Below the pieces are notes generated by a model. It saw only the letters and a list, made by a program, of their open reading frames with translations, was not told the DNA's origin and searched no databases. Below, one piece after another: positions 1 through 11,876 of a stretch of 64,000 nucleotides of DNA (positions are counted from its first letter, which is position 1; the number at the start of each line of letters is the position of its first letter). Where the stretch lies: positions 123,439,290 to 123,503,289 of the forward strand of contig CM075649.1 in assembly GCA_037953625.1 (NCBI GenBank). The letters run 5' to 3'. The translations under genes were made by a program, and so were the position numbers. This DNA is from Crotalaria pallida (lineage: Eukaryota; Streptophyta; Magnoliopsida; Fabales; Fabaceae).

Positions 1-1
1 T

Positions 2-214
2 TCCCATCCTTCATCCCATAGAGTTGTCATTGAGGAGACTCCTTCTCCTGGTCCGGCTGAGTATGATAGGACTGCTTATGCGGATCCTAGACCCAGTGGT
101 GGGGTCTCTACACCGTCGGGCGAGGTCGAGGAGGACCCTGTGGAGGATGAGAGCGAGGAGGAGGTGCATGTTGAGCCGACTGTTTCTGCTAGAGGTGGAC
201 CCGCTGGTTCATAG
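2..214 (+). CDS. C-terminal end of an unrecognised acidic protein (partial)
   Basis: An open frame runs in from the left edge and ends with TAG at 212-214, giving the last 70 residues of a protein. The tail is rich in Pro, Ser, Gly and Glu, with an acidic stretch (EVEEDPVEDESEEEVHVE) and a final RGGPAGS. No domain or catalytic motif is visible, so no function is offered. Codon use looks protein-like, and the stop is followed by AT-rich DNA resembling a plant 3' UTR. The overlapping frame beginning at 24 gives an Arg/Leu-rich product and looks like a shadow. It could be a host gene or a transposon-derived one; the upstream part lies outside the window. Confidence 0.5.
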   Translation, partial: SHPSSHRVVIEETPSPGPAEYDRTAYADPRPSGGVSTPSGEVEEDPVEDESEEEVHVEPTVSARGGPAGS

Positions 215-1039
215 GAGCCTGCATACTAGGGATAGAGCTGTGGAGGATCTGAGGAGCTGCTGAGGACATGGAGGACTTGCTCTGGGACTTCTGCTTTTGG
301 ACTTTGTTATATATTGTATATATTGAGAGGTCTTAGAGTGAGCTTTTATTTTAGTGCAGCTGGTCTGTATATGTCTTATCAAAACTTGCTATCTCGACTT
401 TTTATCACTTGCTACTGTACTGATGGGGTTTTATTTGATGGTATGATCTATATATATATATGATGTTTATTTTCCTCAGCAGTGCCCCATAAGTATTATT
501 TTTCTTCCGCGAACTCTGATTTCAGTTTATAAAGAATTCGGCGAAACGTATACATTTTATATATTCAAATCCCACTCGAGAGGCAAATAGTGTATTTAAC
601 TGATAAATACTAGTAATGTTTTTTTTTAATCAAGAAAATGCGTTCTCGAGAGTTTTTCTCAATTTAAGATAGTATTATGCCGAATTTATGTAACGGTTTA
701 TGTCGAAAAGAGGTTTTTGATTGAGCAAGTAATAATATTAAAAAGGAAAAATTTTCTAGTCCTAATTTTGATAGCAAGTAGTAAACTATTTGGAAATATT
801 AATTATTTTCAAGTCAAAAAGAGAGTGTCACAAAAGTGCAAAAATCAAAGTTTTCGAGCAAACCGGGGCATGGGAGTGTTAAACTTGATTGGCATGGAGT
901 GTTAAGAACCATTAGGGACTCACGGACAGGCGCCCAGACATTGTTCCTCCAATATGATTTGCACCCAAGCACATGGGGTGGGCAACTGCTACATAAAACG
1001 CTAAAAACTTGAACTTTCCCACATTTTTCACACCTCCAA
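215..1039. other. 3' flank and intergenic DNA; pre-insertion left flank of element A
   Basis: AT-rich DNA with no convincing gene. About 215-480 reads like a 3' UTR and downstream region and includes a short TA run at 442-462. Small frames on both strands at 717-1047 have no recognisable motif. The last five bases, TCCAA at 1035-1039, are the left target-site duplication of element A and recur at 28213-28217, so this flank was once contiguous with the DNA right of 28217. Confidence 0.6.
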
Positions 1040-1584
1040 TGTAACACCCATATATATATATATATTAATAGTAATTTAAAAGTTGGTAATCCAAATAAGG
1101 AACATTAAAAATTTACTATTCATAAAACAAGTTTACAAATGGTTTGGGCATTCCACTCATAATATAACAAAGTACAATCATAGAGTTCCCTTCTTTCCAT
1201 TCTTCCGCTGCGACACTCTGATCTTTGAGCTCCATAGCATTCACCTAAAATGATAACCACTAAGGGTGAGACCTTTTCACAACACAGTGAATTACAAGAT
1301 AGTATATAGTTCATAACAAGAATCCAAGAATAATAATCAAATCAGACCATGGACCAACAAATTCACCATAATCATATGCCAATTTCTTATGCACATCCAC
1401 TTCCAAGTTCAATAAAATTCACATTAATAACAACAACTTTCTTTTATCAAACATCAACACTTTGCATCAAGAATTCCATTATTTTCCCAAAGTTACATCT
1501 TTTCATCTCTTTTCATTGCTTTTCATATACTCTTTTCTCTTTTTATAATCTCATAGGTTTCTTTAGAAATTATTTCGTGGATCC

Positions 1585-2090
1585 ATCATTGCGTACAGTC
1601 CCACAACCTGGACAACGTCTTACAGCTGCACATCAAGTGCGTCTTATGCGATCTATGCGTACAGTCTCCTTCGGACAACGTCTTACAAGATCTGGATCAC
1701 ACCGGTCTATGCGTACAGTCCCACAACCCGTACAGTCCCACAACCTGGACAACGTCTTACAAGACTTCAAATCAAACCAGTCTATGCGTACAGTCCCACA
1801 ACCCGGACAACGTCTTACAAGACTTCAAATCAAACCAGTCTATACGTACAGTCCCACAATCCGGACAACGTCTTACAAGAGTTCAAATCAAACCAGTCTA
1901 TGCGTACAGTCCCACAACCCGGACAACGTCTTACAAGACTTGAAATTCCACAATCAGCAAGGGTGTCCATCATTGCGTACAGTCCCACAACCCGGACAAC
2001 GTCTTACAGCTGCACATAATGTGTGTCTTACGCGATCTATGCTTACAGTCTCCTTCGGACAACGTCTTACAAGATCTGGATCACCCACTA
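1585..2090. repeat. 58-bp minisatellite in element A 3' LTR
   Basis: Tandem units carry GCGTACAGTCCCACAACC, then GGACAACGTCTTACAAGAC. Eight starts of GCGTACAGTC or a close variant are visible, spaced about 55-75 bp. Each full unit holds the small dyad GTCTT-AC-AAGAC. An open frame (1349-2104) crosses the array but its product is repetitive and low in information, so I do not call it a gene. Confidence 0.85.
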
Positions 2091-2599
2091 AATTTTGCTA
2101 TTAATCTTTTAAGTCATACTTCAATTGTTTTCATTTTGCAACCACTTTCATAAAATCATCATTTTCTTTACCATTTTTTTATATTTCCTTATTTAACCAT
2201 CATACATCCACAAATCAATCAACATACTCAGGTATGTCTCAGAATGCAATAAAATAAATCAACTCCCTAGGGTTCTTCACTTCCTACTTTAATAACATAT
2301 AAAAAGAATTAAATAGAAATATTTCCAAATAAGATAAAATATACCCATAATATATTAATTACTCCTAATCAACTCTAAATAAACCTTAATTTGTTACCCA
2401 CAACCCAATTCAACCATTAGCCCCAACTCCTATTATAAACTATAACTATCCCTAACTCAAGATGTGGAAAAGAGACTCCCCTTACCTTAGAGAAGGAGAG
2501 AGCTCACACAAAGCTCCAGGGACCTTGAATCTTACTCCGATCTACTGGGATATCAACCCTCCTGACTGATCTCCACTCCGTTCTTCAAGATTGGAGGAG

Positions 2600-2655
2600 A
2601 GAGAGAGGAGCCCTAGGAGAGAGAAAGAGCTTCATGGAGAGAGAGAGAGAGAGCC
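2600..2655. repeat. GA-rich microsatellite tract in element A LTR
   Basis: Runs of GAGAGA on the plus strand, in a longer purine-rich stretch (about 2590-2990). In element orientation this is a CT-rich segment downstream of the palindrome array, of the type often found in plant 5' leaders. The same tract is in the right LTR near 27340-27395. Confidence 0.7.
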
Positions 2656-3073
2656 ACCAAGGGAGGAGATGAGGGCAAAGACATGAGGAAGGAGATGGAT
2701 CTCATAGGTGAAGGTTTGAAAGGGTGGATTTGGGTGGTTGATGGTGGTTTGTGTGGAGGAGAGAGAAAAACCGAAAAATGAGGAGAAGAAAGGAAGGTGG
2801 AGCTTGATGATGGTTGGAACCAAACCTTAGAAGCTGAAGAGGAAGAAAAGCAGCACATGGACTTGGTGGGAGGAGGAGGGAGGCCGTATGAGATGAGAGG
2901 GAAGGAGATGAATGAATGAGAATGGGAGTGAAAGAGAGAGAGACGATGGAGAGAAGAAGGAGAAAGAGGAGGATCGAGTTTGGATAAGGGAGAGGGGTGT
3001 ATGGCTGAAATAAGGAGAAAGGTGGAAAATACGTTTCTACCCTTACTTTATTTTTTCTGCATCAGACCTGAAG

Positions 3074-3329
3074 TAATCGATTATTTGCCCAAAATAGTCG
3101 ATTACTTTGCCAAAATAATCGATTACTCTCCTCAATTAATCGATTACTCTTGCTGCATCATATATTAACCAGAGCACTGATAATCGATTACTTTGCCCCC
3201 AAGTAATCGATTATCACCTGAAATAATCGATTATCTCCTTAAGAGTAATCGATTACAATTGATGCAACATCAAAGAGATTCTACCAGAGGGCTTGTAATC
3301 GATTACTTTCCCACAAGGTAATCGATTAC
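3074..3329. promoter_or_regulatory. Array of TAATCGATTA palindromes in the upstream part of element A LTR
   Basis: Nine perfect TAATCGATTA palindromes and one variant (TAGTCGATTA near 3095) lie in about 255 bp, irregularly spaced. In element orientation the array is about 140-400 bp from the LTR 5' end, where enhancer sequence is expected. The spacing is too irregular for a simple satellite. Function as a binding-site cluster is inference. Confidence 0.6.
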
Positions 3330-3471
3330 CTTGCCCAAAACTCCTATTTTGACAAATTCTAACTCTAAGACACTACTCTTAACTCCTACCCACGATTTAC
3401 TATGGTTTCCTCATGAATTCTAACTTAGATTTTTCCTAATTAATCTTAGAATTAAAATTAGGGATGTTACA

Positions 3472-3488
3472 ATTCTCCCCCACTTATT
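3472..3488 (-). other. Element A polypurine tract
   Basis: On the minus strand the sequence next to the left LTR reads AATAAGTGGGGGAGAAT, a plus-strand primer tract directly abutting the LTR start TGTAACATCCC. It fixes the orientation of the element. Confidence 0.8.
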
Positions 3489-5553
3489 GGAATTTCGTCC
3501 CCGAAATTTCGCTCAGAATCCTTAATTGGAGAACCATCCCGGAAAAAGGTTTCTAAGCTATGGGACTTACTTCACTTTGGTTCTATTCCCCCACTTGGAG
3601 TTGGAATACCATTCAGCATGAGTACTCCACAAGACTCTTGCACTCATTGAAGAGTGCCGACTATGGTTTAATTTGGTCAGTCTCGATGCTAAGATTCTAT
3701 CAGGTTTTCTAAGGTTCACTCTTCTTGCGGCTAACTTTTCAAGAGTCTCACTAGAAAGACTCCCAAAGGGTCTTGGACTCTCAAAAATTAGGTTTGGCTT
3801 CCCAAGGAAATCGGAAATGGTTTCCAAGATCAGCTGGGTTCCCTCCAGAATTCTACATCGAAGGTTGGAAAGGGTACTAATACGCTCTAAACACTAATAC
3901 CCTCAAGGGTTGATTATAATCTAACCCTAAAATCTACTACTTATCCTATTCCTAGGCCCTAATCAACCACATCCATCATTCACACAAGCATAAATCATAT
4001 AAATATCATTCAGAGTTCAAACATTCACAACAATAATTCCACAACATCACACTCTTCAAACATAATCATGACTCAACTATACTTCCTCCTAAGCTAGTCA
4101 AAGTCTACACTGCCTAACTTAGGGCTAAATCCTACCTCTATAAACACATACATAACAATCATCACACATTTGAAAATCATTTCAAAAGGGGTTCGGGGAA
4201 TAGGATTTGCATGGCTTACAACCAAAAATACATTTTCATCAATTCAATTCCCTAATGTTTTTTAAAATCTTGAAAATAGTGTCCCTGTACATAATAGAAC
4301 ATCATGATAAATTTTCAAGTCAATCAGAGTTCATTAGGTTCATTCTTGATCCTACGACCACTTTGTCAAAGATTTGTAATGGTCGGGGTTGAACCTATGT
4401 CGAATTCACTGAAAATGGTAGACAACTCCAATTGGCCTCAAAATTTAAAGGGACACATCACTTATACTTAGCCCAAGGTTGTGTAAAATTGTCAAACCGA
4501 TCCGAGCACATTAAATTTCCTTTGTTTGAAACACTAGCTTGCTCCAATTGGCTTGAAATGTTACATGAAATAATGATTCAACCTTAGGGTGCTTATGCCA
4601 AAATTTTCAGATCAATAAAGTATTCCAAGCCCAAAAATTTAGTTTTCCTTTTCATATAAAAACCCTGATTTCCCGTAAGCCACCTAAACCCAAACACAAA
4701 CACTTTAAAATCCTTGTTTTGAACAATCACTAGGTATGGGGATTTAAAATATAGAAAGAAAGTCCATACTAGTGAATCAATTAGAAAAGCGTTTAGGTAT
4801 TGGTAAAAACAAAATTCTTGTGAAATCAAGTTCCTCTCTTGATGAGGAAACAATTAGTTTCATTTGAAAACTTCGATAAAAATTTTAATCGTGCACCTCA
4901 CCATAAAGAACTACCTCCATCTAGCCATATTAAGAACCTAGATGAAGAAATGAAACTTGTTCAAAATTGTCAAACTCAGAGAAAAAGGAATATGTTTTTT
5001 TAACTTATAATATTCAGTTTGGTAAATCGTCAAAAATTGAAACAATAGCATCCCCTTTTTCTTCAAGTTTGAAAATTTGAAATTCATTCCGAATTGATTT
5101 GGGTCGCGCATGAAAGGTTCCTAGTTAATCGACATGTGACTTGGTTGAAACAAATGAATTAATTCACAGCTCGATTACTTAGGAATCCTTTCTTTCCTTA
5201 CTATTTTATTAAAATTTTGTCGTGCGACTTCACGATCCATTTGGAATGAATGGCATTCGGTGCAATACTTTGAAATTCATTTTGAACACTCACAAGCATC
5301 AAACAAAAATTCATTTTTCATGTATTAATATCAAACACACTTATCAACCAATCATACACAACTAGGCGCCCTTAACAGTTCTACCTGTCCTAGGGTTTAA
5401 CAAACACTACCCTAATCACAAACTCCTATCAACTCACTACGGACCAACTAAGACTTCTTTTCCTATGCCAAGACAAAAATCAATTTGGAAATCGTTTTCG
5501 AAATTCAAATCCATCCAAACTTGAACATAAAATTTATACATATACACATATAG
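3489..5553. other. Element A internal region, fragment 1 (noncoding)
   Basis: About 2 kb of AT-rich internal DNA between the polypurine tract and solo LTR F. Frames such as 3567-3827 minus and 4593-4853 minus show no retrotransposon motif. The only recognisable trace is the pol-end-like sequence beside the polypurine tract. Confidence 0.6.
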
Positions 5554-6660
5554 ATATATGTGACATCCCGTATTTTCCCCTACGTGCGTAAATGAATTTT
5601 ATCGAAATGAACCTTGAGGTTTTGTTTTATAAAGGATTTTCAGACAAATATTTTACTTGAGTGAAGAAATAAGGTGTTGATATTTACGGAGTTTTATAAA
5701 CAAAGCATTTTTATAGATGAGAAGTGAATGATTTTGTTGAGTTTGGAATGATTTGATCAACAAGAGATGAGTTGTGATTTTATTAAAGGATGATTTTTAT
5801 TTGAAACAAATTTCCTCCTGGATTTGATGACTTTAAAAATTCGTATTTTTTCAACCGTTACTTGGAAAATCATGATCTTATATGAAAACGATCGTCTTGA
5901 AACGTAGAATTTGAAAATGTAACTTTTGGAATTTTCTGGATTGATTTATAAAGATTTATTCTCTGGATTTGGAAGTACGAATTTTGAGTGTATTGGTTGC
6001 AAAAGGTATTCAGAAAACCTTAAATGAATTTATCTTTTGAAAATCCCTTATGTGTATGAAAGCTTAGTCTTGAAAATAATTTGGACACTATGTCTATGTG
6101 TATTTTATGCAGATGATTATTTCATTTTGAAATGATTTAAATTCCTTAATAATAAGAGATGTGTTTTGTAGAAAATAAAATTATTGTTATGGAATAAATG
6201 TATTATGTGGTATGTGTTTGGTTTGATGTGTGTGTGTTAAATGATGCATGAGAATAATTGGGTGAATGTGATTCTTTAAAGAAATTTGTATCATTGTGTG
6301 AATTAGTGATTATCATGTTCTAAGTGAGTATGATTAGGAAATAAAAAGTTGAAGATGTGTACCTATGTGTATATGTGTGCTACGGTTTGTGTGTATGTGT
6401 GTGTAAGCCTAGGATTTTAAATCTTAGGGCAAGAAGCCTATAGGATAAGTTAGAACCAAAAAGGAGATTAAATGGGTAGAAAGATTTAAGGTAGTAGAGA
6501 TAATCATGCTAGAAGTGACAAAAGTGCCTTAATTCACTCCATCATGTCTCCCTTGATGTGATCATATTTACATGCAAACTTTAGGAAGGCCAAAATTGCC
6601 CCTTCCATGGTGCATGAACCGAAACCAAAATCAAGGGCACAATAGGAAGAGTGAGTTTGC

Positions 6661-6670
6661 CTATATATAG
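6661..6670 (+). promoter_or_regulatory. Candidate TATA box of solo LTR F
   Basis: CTATATATAG lies about 1.1 kb into the LTR, followed by a pyrimidine-rich stretch and then a GA tract near 6765-6802, an arrangement like a plant core promoter and leader. No transcription data are available. Confidence 0.45.
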
Positions 6671-6762
6671 TATAAGCCTTAGTCCATTTCCTTCACTTCA
6701 TTTTCATTTCTTCATTTCCACACCCAAACACCACTTCTAAGGGCTCATCAAACCCTTAGAGA

Positions 6763-6804
6763 GAAAAAGAGAGAGAGGAAGAGAGAGAGAGAGAGAGAGA
6801 GGAA
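6763..6804. repeat. GA microsatellite in solo LTR F
   Basis: An almost pure GA run with a few interruptions, downstream of the candidate TATA box. Confidence 0.75.
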
Positions 6805-9800
6805 GAGGGAAGAAGAAGGTTAGGAGCTTGATCATGGATTTTCCTTGAAGATCCAAGTGTTAGGAGCTAGATGATCAACCTTTCTTGGTAGGTGATTCGA
6901 ACATCAAGAAGAAGATCGTGTTAGTTTAGGTTTTTCTTTGATTTTGTAATCTTTCTTCTTCTCATTCTTTGCATGTTTATTTTCATGGCTTGAAAGATGA
7001 GTGCATGTGTTGTTTGTACTTGATCATGGAATTTTAAGACTTAAAGAAATTTGTAATATGTAAAACCATGGACTTGATGATTCGGTTATGGCTTGCATGA
7101 TGGATCTTGATGATTTTCAAACTAAATCTTAAAGACCTAAAGTGTTCTTGAGATTTTGTGAAGATTAAAAATAAATTTCTTTGCATGTTGAAATCTCTTG
7201 CTAAAACCATGAACCATGATGATTTTAAGAGATGATTTGATAAATAAATGTATATTCTAAACTTGATTGAGAATAAAGTTAAGATCTTTGGCTTTGCATG
7301 TTGAACTTTCTTGCTTAAACCGTGATCTATGATGTATTTATATGATTACTTGATAAATAAATATATGATTTAAACTTGATTGATGATAAAGTTGAAGTCT
7401 TTAGTCTTGCATGTTGATTTGATAATGATCTTAGTTGATTTAAGTATATGCATGTAATGATCCATGTTTAATAAGTGAAAAGTTAAGATCTCGAAGCTTG
7501 CATGTCAATTTCAAATGAAAAGATTATGTTTTTCCTTGATGTATGTCACGGTCTTGATGAGATGAGTAGGGTAACAAGTTTTAAAATGATTTTTGGAGTA
7601 TGAACATGATTTAGTTTAAGTGATTGATCTTGTGAATGTCATATTTTTGTGAAGACTATTCGGCCATGCTTGATAAAAATGGGACTCATGCTTTTTATTT
7701 TGTGAAAAGTTGATGCATGTGTATGTTAAGGCTAGATTTGATGATTTCAAGTACATGCATGTCATTTTTAGAAGTTTAAAGAATGATCTTGACTTTTGTT
7801 TAAAAATAAATTAATGAGCTTGAGTTTTATTAGAAATGTTTGAGAAAAACCTTGTCTTGATGATGTTAAGGCATGTTGATGTGAATGAGTGATGTGGTGT
7901 GAAGCTTTGAAAAATTTGCCTTGAAAACCTACATGTCTTGATTTGATTATGTGACTCTTGTATGTTGAAAAAAATGAACACAAAAACCTTGTCTTTTGCA
8001 TGATGATATTCGGCCATGAGGAATAGGAGTAGAAAATTGTGTTTAATCATCATTTAGGTTGCATGCATGATGAGACTAGTTTAATCTAAGAGCTTAGAAG
8101 TACGTGCATGAAATAATCAAGTTTAAAGAAAAATAAAAATGAAACTTTGAAGTGGTTTGTGACTTAAATTGTTGTTTTGATTTAAGTTAAGAAAATGAAC
8201 TAAAATTGTTAAATTTTCTTCTTGAATGCTTATGGTTTTAGTCCCAAAAGAAAGAAAATGATTTCATTATTTATTGTCTTTAATTGTGTATCACATCTTT
8301 GCAAGACTATATATGTATGATTCGGCCAATGCATGTTCAAATGGTTGGAAGATTTTCTTCATGAAATGACCCTTGAGAATGACTATATTTTTATGTGCAT
8401 AATGTTATATGTTGAATGAAAATGATGTGTTGATTTCTTTGATCTTTTCGGTTTTTAGAGATAAAAATAAATAAGTTGATTGAGTTAATTAAGAAGGAAT
8501 TTTCATGATGCTAATCCAATGATTTTAAGTTTTAAAATTTATTAGTAACTAGAAATTGTTGACCATGGGTAATTCGGTCTTTGTTGAGTTAATTAAGAGG
8601 TTAAGTTTGGACTATTTTCTTAAGAGTAATTGAGTGATCTATAGAGAAGTTGATTTGATAAATGATTTTTAATGACTCAAAATGTGACTTGCATTATGTG
8701 AAGTTATGAATGCTTTAAAAGTTTAATGTGTTGTTTTTATGCTAATTGAGTGTGTTTTGGAAAATTTAGATTTGGATTGGAATTATCTTTGAATTTGTTT
8801 GTTAAAATTGTTGGTGAAAAACCTATGTCTGGACTTCAAAAAGAATTGAGAAATGTTTAATTGGAAAGTACGGTTTAAGAAACTTAAATTGATCTGGAAT
8901 TTTTAAAATGACATTCTTTGACCAGTATCTAATGGTATTGTAAAGTTTTGGATTTAAATGAATCAATTTGATGTGGTTCTGGAATTTTATCCTCCCGAAT
9001 TTCTGTATTTTGTTTGACGCTTAAGGATAATGATTTTTATAACGTGAATGTTTTAAATTAAGTTTATATTGAGTGGAATGGATTCTATTTTGATAAAGAG
9101 AGTATTTTAGAATTGTCTCAAAGTTTTCTTGGAAACATTTTAATTATAGATTTGATTTGGATTTGAAATCTTTTGGATATTGGCAATGTGTTTTCAGAAG
9201 GGAATTGTTTCAAACTGTTTTCAAAAACGAATTAATGAATTTCTTGGAATCGTTTCTAACGCACGGGAAAAATGTTTTAGTTCGAGCGACGGACGAAAAG
9301 GAAACAAGGCGGGACTAGCGACTAGGAAACCTTGGAAATCTCTCGGAGGCCTACGTCATTTGAGGTGAGAGAGGGGCTTTCCCTTAAGACGCCGTGGTAT
9401 TTAGGTAACATATTAAGATGTCCAATCATCTCAAAGATTGGACTCCGATCTCATTAAGCGAGGTAGTGTGATAGCAATTGTTTGTTGGTCTGTCTATCCA
9501 CACAACGGCTATGATTGGTTTGTTGTTATAGTTTGATATGTTCTCGCTGCTTAATATGATGCCATGTTTCCTGATTAGTTATACATGAACTATTTGATTA
9601 CTTTATTTTGCGAAACGATCTATTTATTGATTAAGCAATTGTGATACTGTTTGAGAAACGTTGGTACGCTTTGGTTATGTGATGATAAGAATGAAATTGT
9701 GAAAGTAATGAATTGTAATTGGAAAGAAAGATGGATAATAATAAAGGTTCCGAAAGTAATGAAGTATCAAGAGAAAGTTGTAAACTCCCCTGTTTGGCCT

Positions 9801-11185
9801 AAGTCCTTATTGTATAAGGCAACCTTGATAAGATGTTAAGAAAGGAAATAACGATAAGTGGTATGAGATTGATTGGAAAAGAGTTATGAACTGAGTACGA
9901 GCAAGAGTTGAGATGAAATGATGATTTTCACGATTGTGATAAGAGATACCAGACGATGTGCATGAAAGTGCTGAGATGATGATGATGCTGAGCAATAGTT
10001 GATGAGAATAATGCTAATGAGATTCTTGAGAAAGAGATGTGATGCAGGATGCTGATGTGATTCTTTGGGGAACGGATTGAACGATTAGTGGTCGGGACTC
10101 GTTGAAGGGATGCACTAAGGATGAGCCGACCTTAGGATTCAAGCGTTAATTAAAACTCTAAAACACTTTAAAAGACATGAAATAATGCGGTGAGTCATGA
10201 GTGTGATGTCGAAGAAGTGGAGAGGAAGGTACCATGGGTATCTGCGGATACTCAGGTGGTGATTGCATTAGGGGAGGACAATGACGGTGAAACGTCAAGA
10301 AGTCTAGAGTACTTTCTAGGCAGAACGAGCTCCACATGTGGTATACGAACGTGGTAGGGACTGGGTCCAATGCTGTGGTAAGTTATGCACTCGAGACTAG
10401 AATAGTACTGTCGCCCCCTAGATTGCAAATCTTGAACAGTGAGAGGGACTGGAACGGGGCAATGTGATTTTTCCACTGTACCCGATTTTTCTACAGTGTG
10501 CCTTGATATTAAATGATTGATTTGATTTGAGACTGTACCCGAATTTTCTACAGTTCTCCTGGCTTGGAGCCATTTGATTGTTGAGACAGCTGTCATGCCC
10601 GTGTGGTAAAGGTCTTGTACTCCTGTTTGCTTCCGACTAGGTTGGGTGGATGACCGAGGAGATGTAGACGTGTGTGCGAGCTGAATTTCCTCAATGATGA
10701 TTTCCCCACATCATTGAGTGAACCGAAATGATAAGACTTAAAAAGATTGAGATACTCAAAAGAAAAGTACAGTGATGATATCAATTGTTGAGTAAGATTC
10801 GAGAAACAAGTATAAGATAAGATCCCGGAAATAATTGATAAGTCTGGAAATAATGATTGAAGAGAGAATGGATAAGATTTGTAAAAGTTTCAAGAGAGAG
10901 ATATTGAGAATGTTATCACGAGAAGACTGAGTATGAGATTATGTTTATATGATGATGATCATCATCATGTTGTTGTTATGATTTATATGATGTTTATTGC
11001 TGCGTCTTAATATTTGCCTATTGTAATTCCACACAGTCGACATTTATTGTTTTGGGTAGCTCACTCTCTCTTGTACTTCTGCTTTGTATTGGAAAAAATT
11101 GTATGATCATTAGATGGAAAACATCGCGAGATTCCAGCTCATTCGGGAGATATGAGCATCTCCATGGAGAGGAGATAATATAACT

Positions 11186-11428
11186 ATGTCCGCTTACGTC
11201 ATAGTCTTCATAGAGATGAAACGGCGAAGAAAAGAGATCATGGAGAGGCTTTTAGCCCGTGAGATGGAGGAGGAGAAATCACAAGACAATTCTGCGGAAG
11301 AAACCCCTGAGGTGATAGATGACGACGATGATTTCGATATGTGGTCTGAGGCCGACACGGAGGAGTGTCTCAGTGATGAGGATTGGTACCCGGGCTCTGA
11401 GGATCTTCCAACAGATGAAGATGATTGA
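11186..11428 (+). CDS. Small acidic open frame inside solo LTR F (doubtful)
   Basis: An 80-codon frame on the element sense strand, about 450-690 bp from the LTR 3' end. The first third is basic and helical (MKRRRKEIMERLLAREMEEE); the rest is very acidic (DDDDDFD, SDEDW, PTDEDD). It matches no family I know. The corresponding place in the LTRs of element B (about 29330-29600) also reads acid-rich but is not clearly the same frame. It may be a chance frame or a remnant of a captured gene. Confidence 0.2.
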   Translation: MSAYVIVFIEMKRRRKEIMERLLAREMEEEKSQDNSAEETPEVIDDDDDFDMWSEADTEECLSDEDWYPGSEDLPTDEDD

Positions 11429-11876
11429 GAGTTCGCCCTGCCGAGACTCAGAGTTAGGTGGCAAGTCTTAGTATATATGACTAGAGGATAGGTAATCCCC
11501 CAGAGTAATGTATTCCATTGCAAGTTCTTAGATACCATAGCTTTATCATACTGTACCCCGGCTAAGTTTATTCAGTATTGATGTTTTGAAACAAGTGAAT
11601 AGGTTGTTGTATTTAAATTATGTTTTGGTGGACAAGTTTCAAGGTGCAGTGTTTTGTGACATCTCGGTTTGGAACTTGAAAGATTTTGATGCAACATGAG
11701 AACATGTGTTTTAAAAGTAATCGAGTTTTGAAAACTTAAATGTTCTCATGTCTATGTTATACATGTTTTAAAAAAAATAAAATAAAAAATAAAAAAAAAA
11801 AATTGGCCCAAATTTTCACTATATTTAATTTAAGTAAATGTGGTTTCAAGTTGCCGAATCGGGGTGTTACAATATA

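Larger units (their letters stand above)
1040..3471 (-). repeat. Element A 3' LTR (left copy)
   Basis: This 2432-bp LTR is directly repeated at 25852-28212. In element orientation it runs from 3471 to 1040, starting TGTAACATCCC. It holds a palindrome array about 140-400 bp from its 5' end, a purine-rich stretch that would lie in the leader, and a 58-bp minisatellite in its 3' part. The 71-bp length difference from the right copy is largely explained by one extra minisatellite unit. Confidence 0.88.
5559..11871 (+). mobile_element. F: giant solo LTR (6.3 kb), gypsy-like, family of element B
   Basis: The segment starts TGTGACATCCCG and ends CGGGGTGTTACA, with a perfect 5-bp duplication ATATA at 5554-5558 and 11872-11876. 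No internal direct repeat, PBS or polypurine tract is present, so it is a solo LTR left by recombination between two LTRs. Blocks near 9360-9480 and 10240-10600 match, in reverse complement, the LTRs of element B (for example 30060-30400 and 31430-31490). Orientation is plus by analogy with B. At 6313 bp it is unusually long for a plant LTR. Confidence 0.8.

Noticed and set aside
814..1047. Cys-rich 77-codon minus frame resembling a zinc finger
   Set aside because: The cysteines do not fit a regular zinc-binding spacing beyond one CXXC, and the frame runs across the element A boundary, so it is likely chance.
1349..2104. 251-codon frame over the A LTR minisatellite (similar at 26163-26737)
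   Set aside because: The product is a translation of the 58-bp repeat in changing frames; no domain, and frames differ between the two LTRs.
5559..11871. Reading segment F as a complete coding element
   Set aside because: Perfect TSD at its outer ends but no internal LTR repeat, PBS, tract or pol motif, and homology to B is to the LTR only; a solo LTR explains it better.
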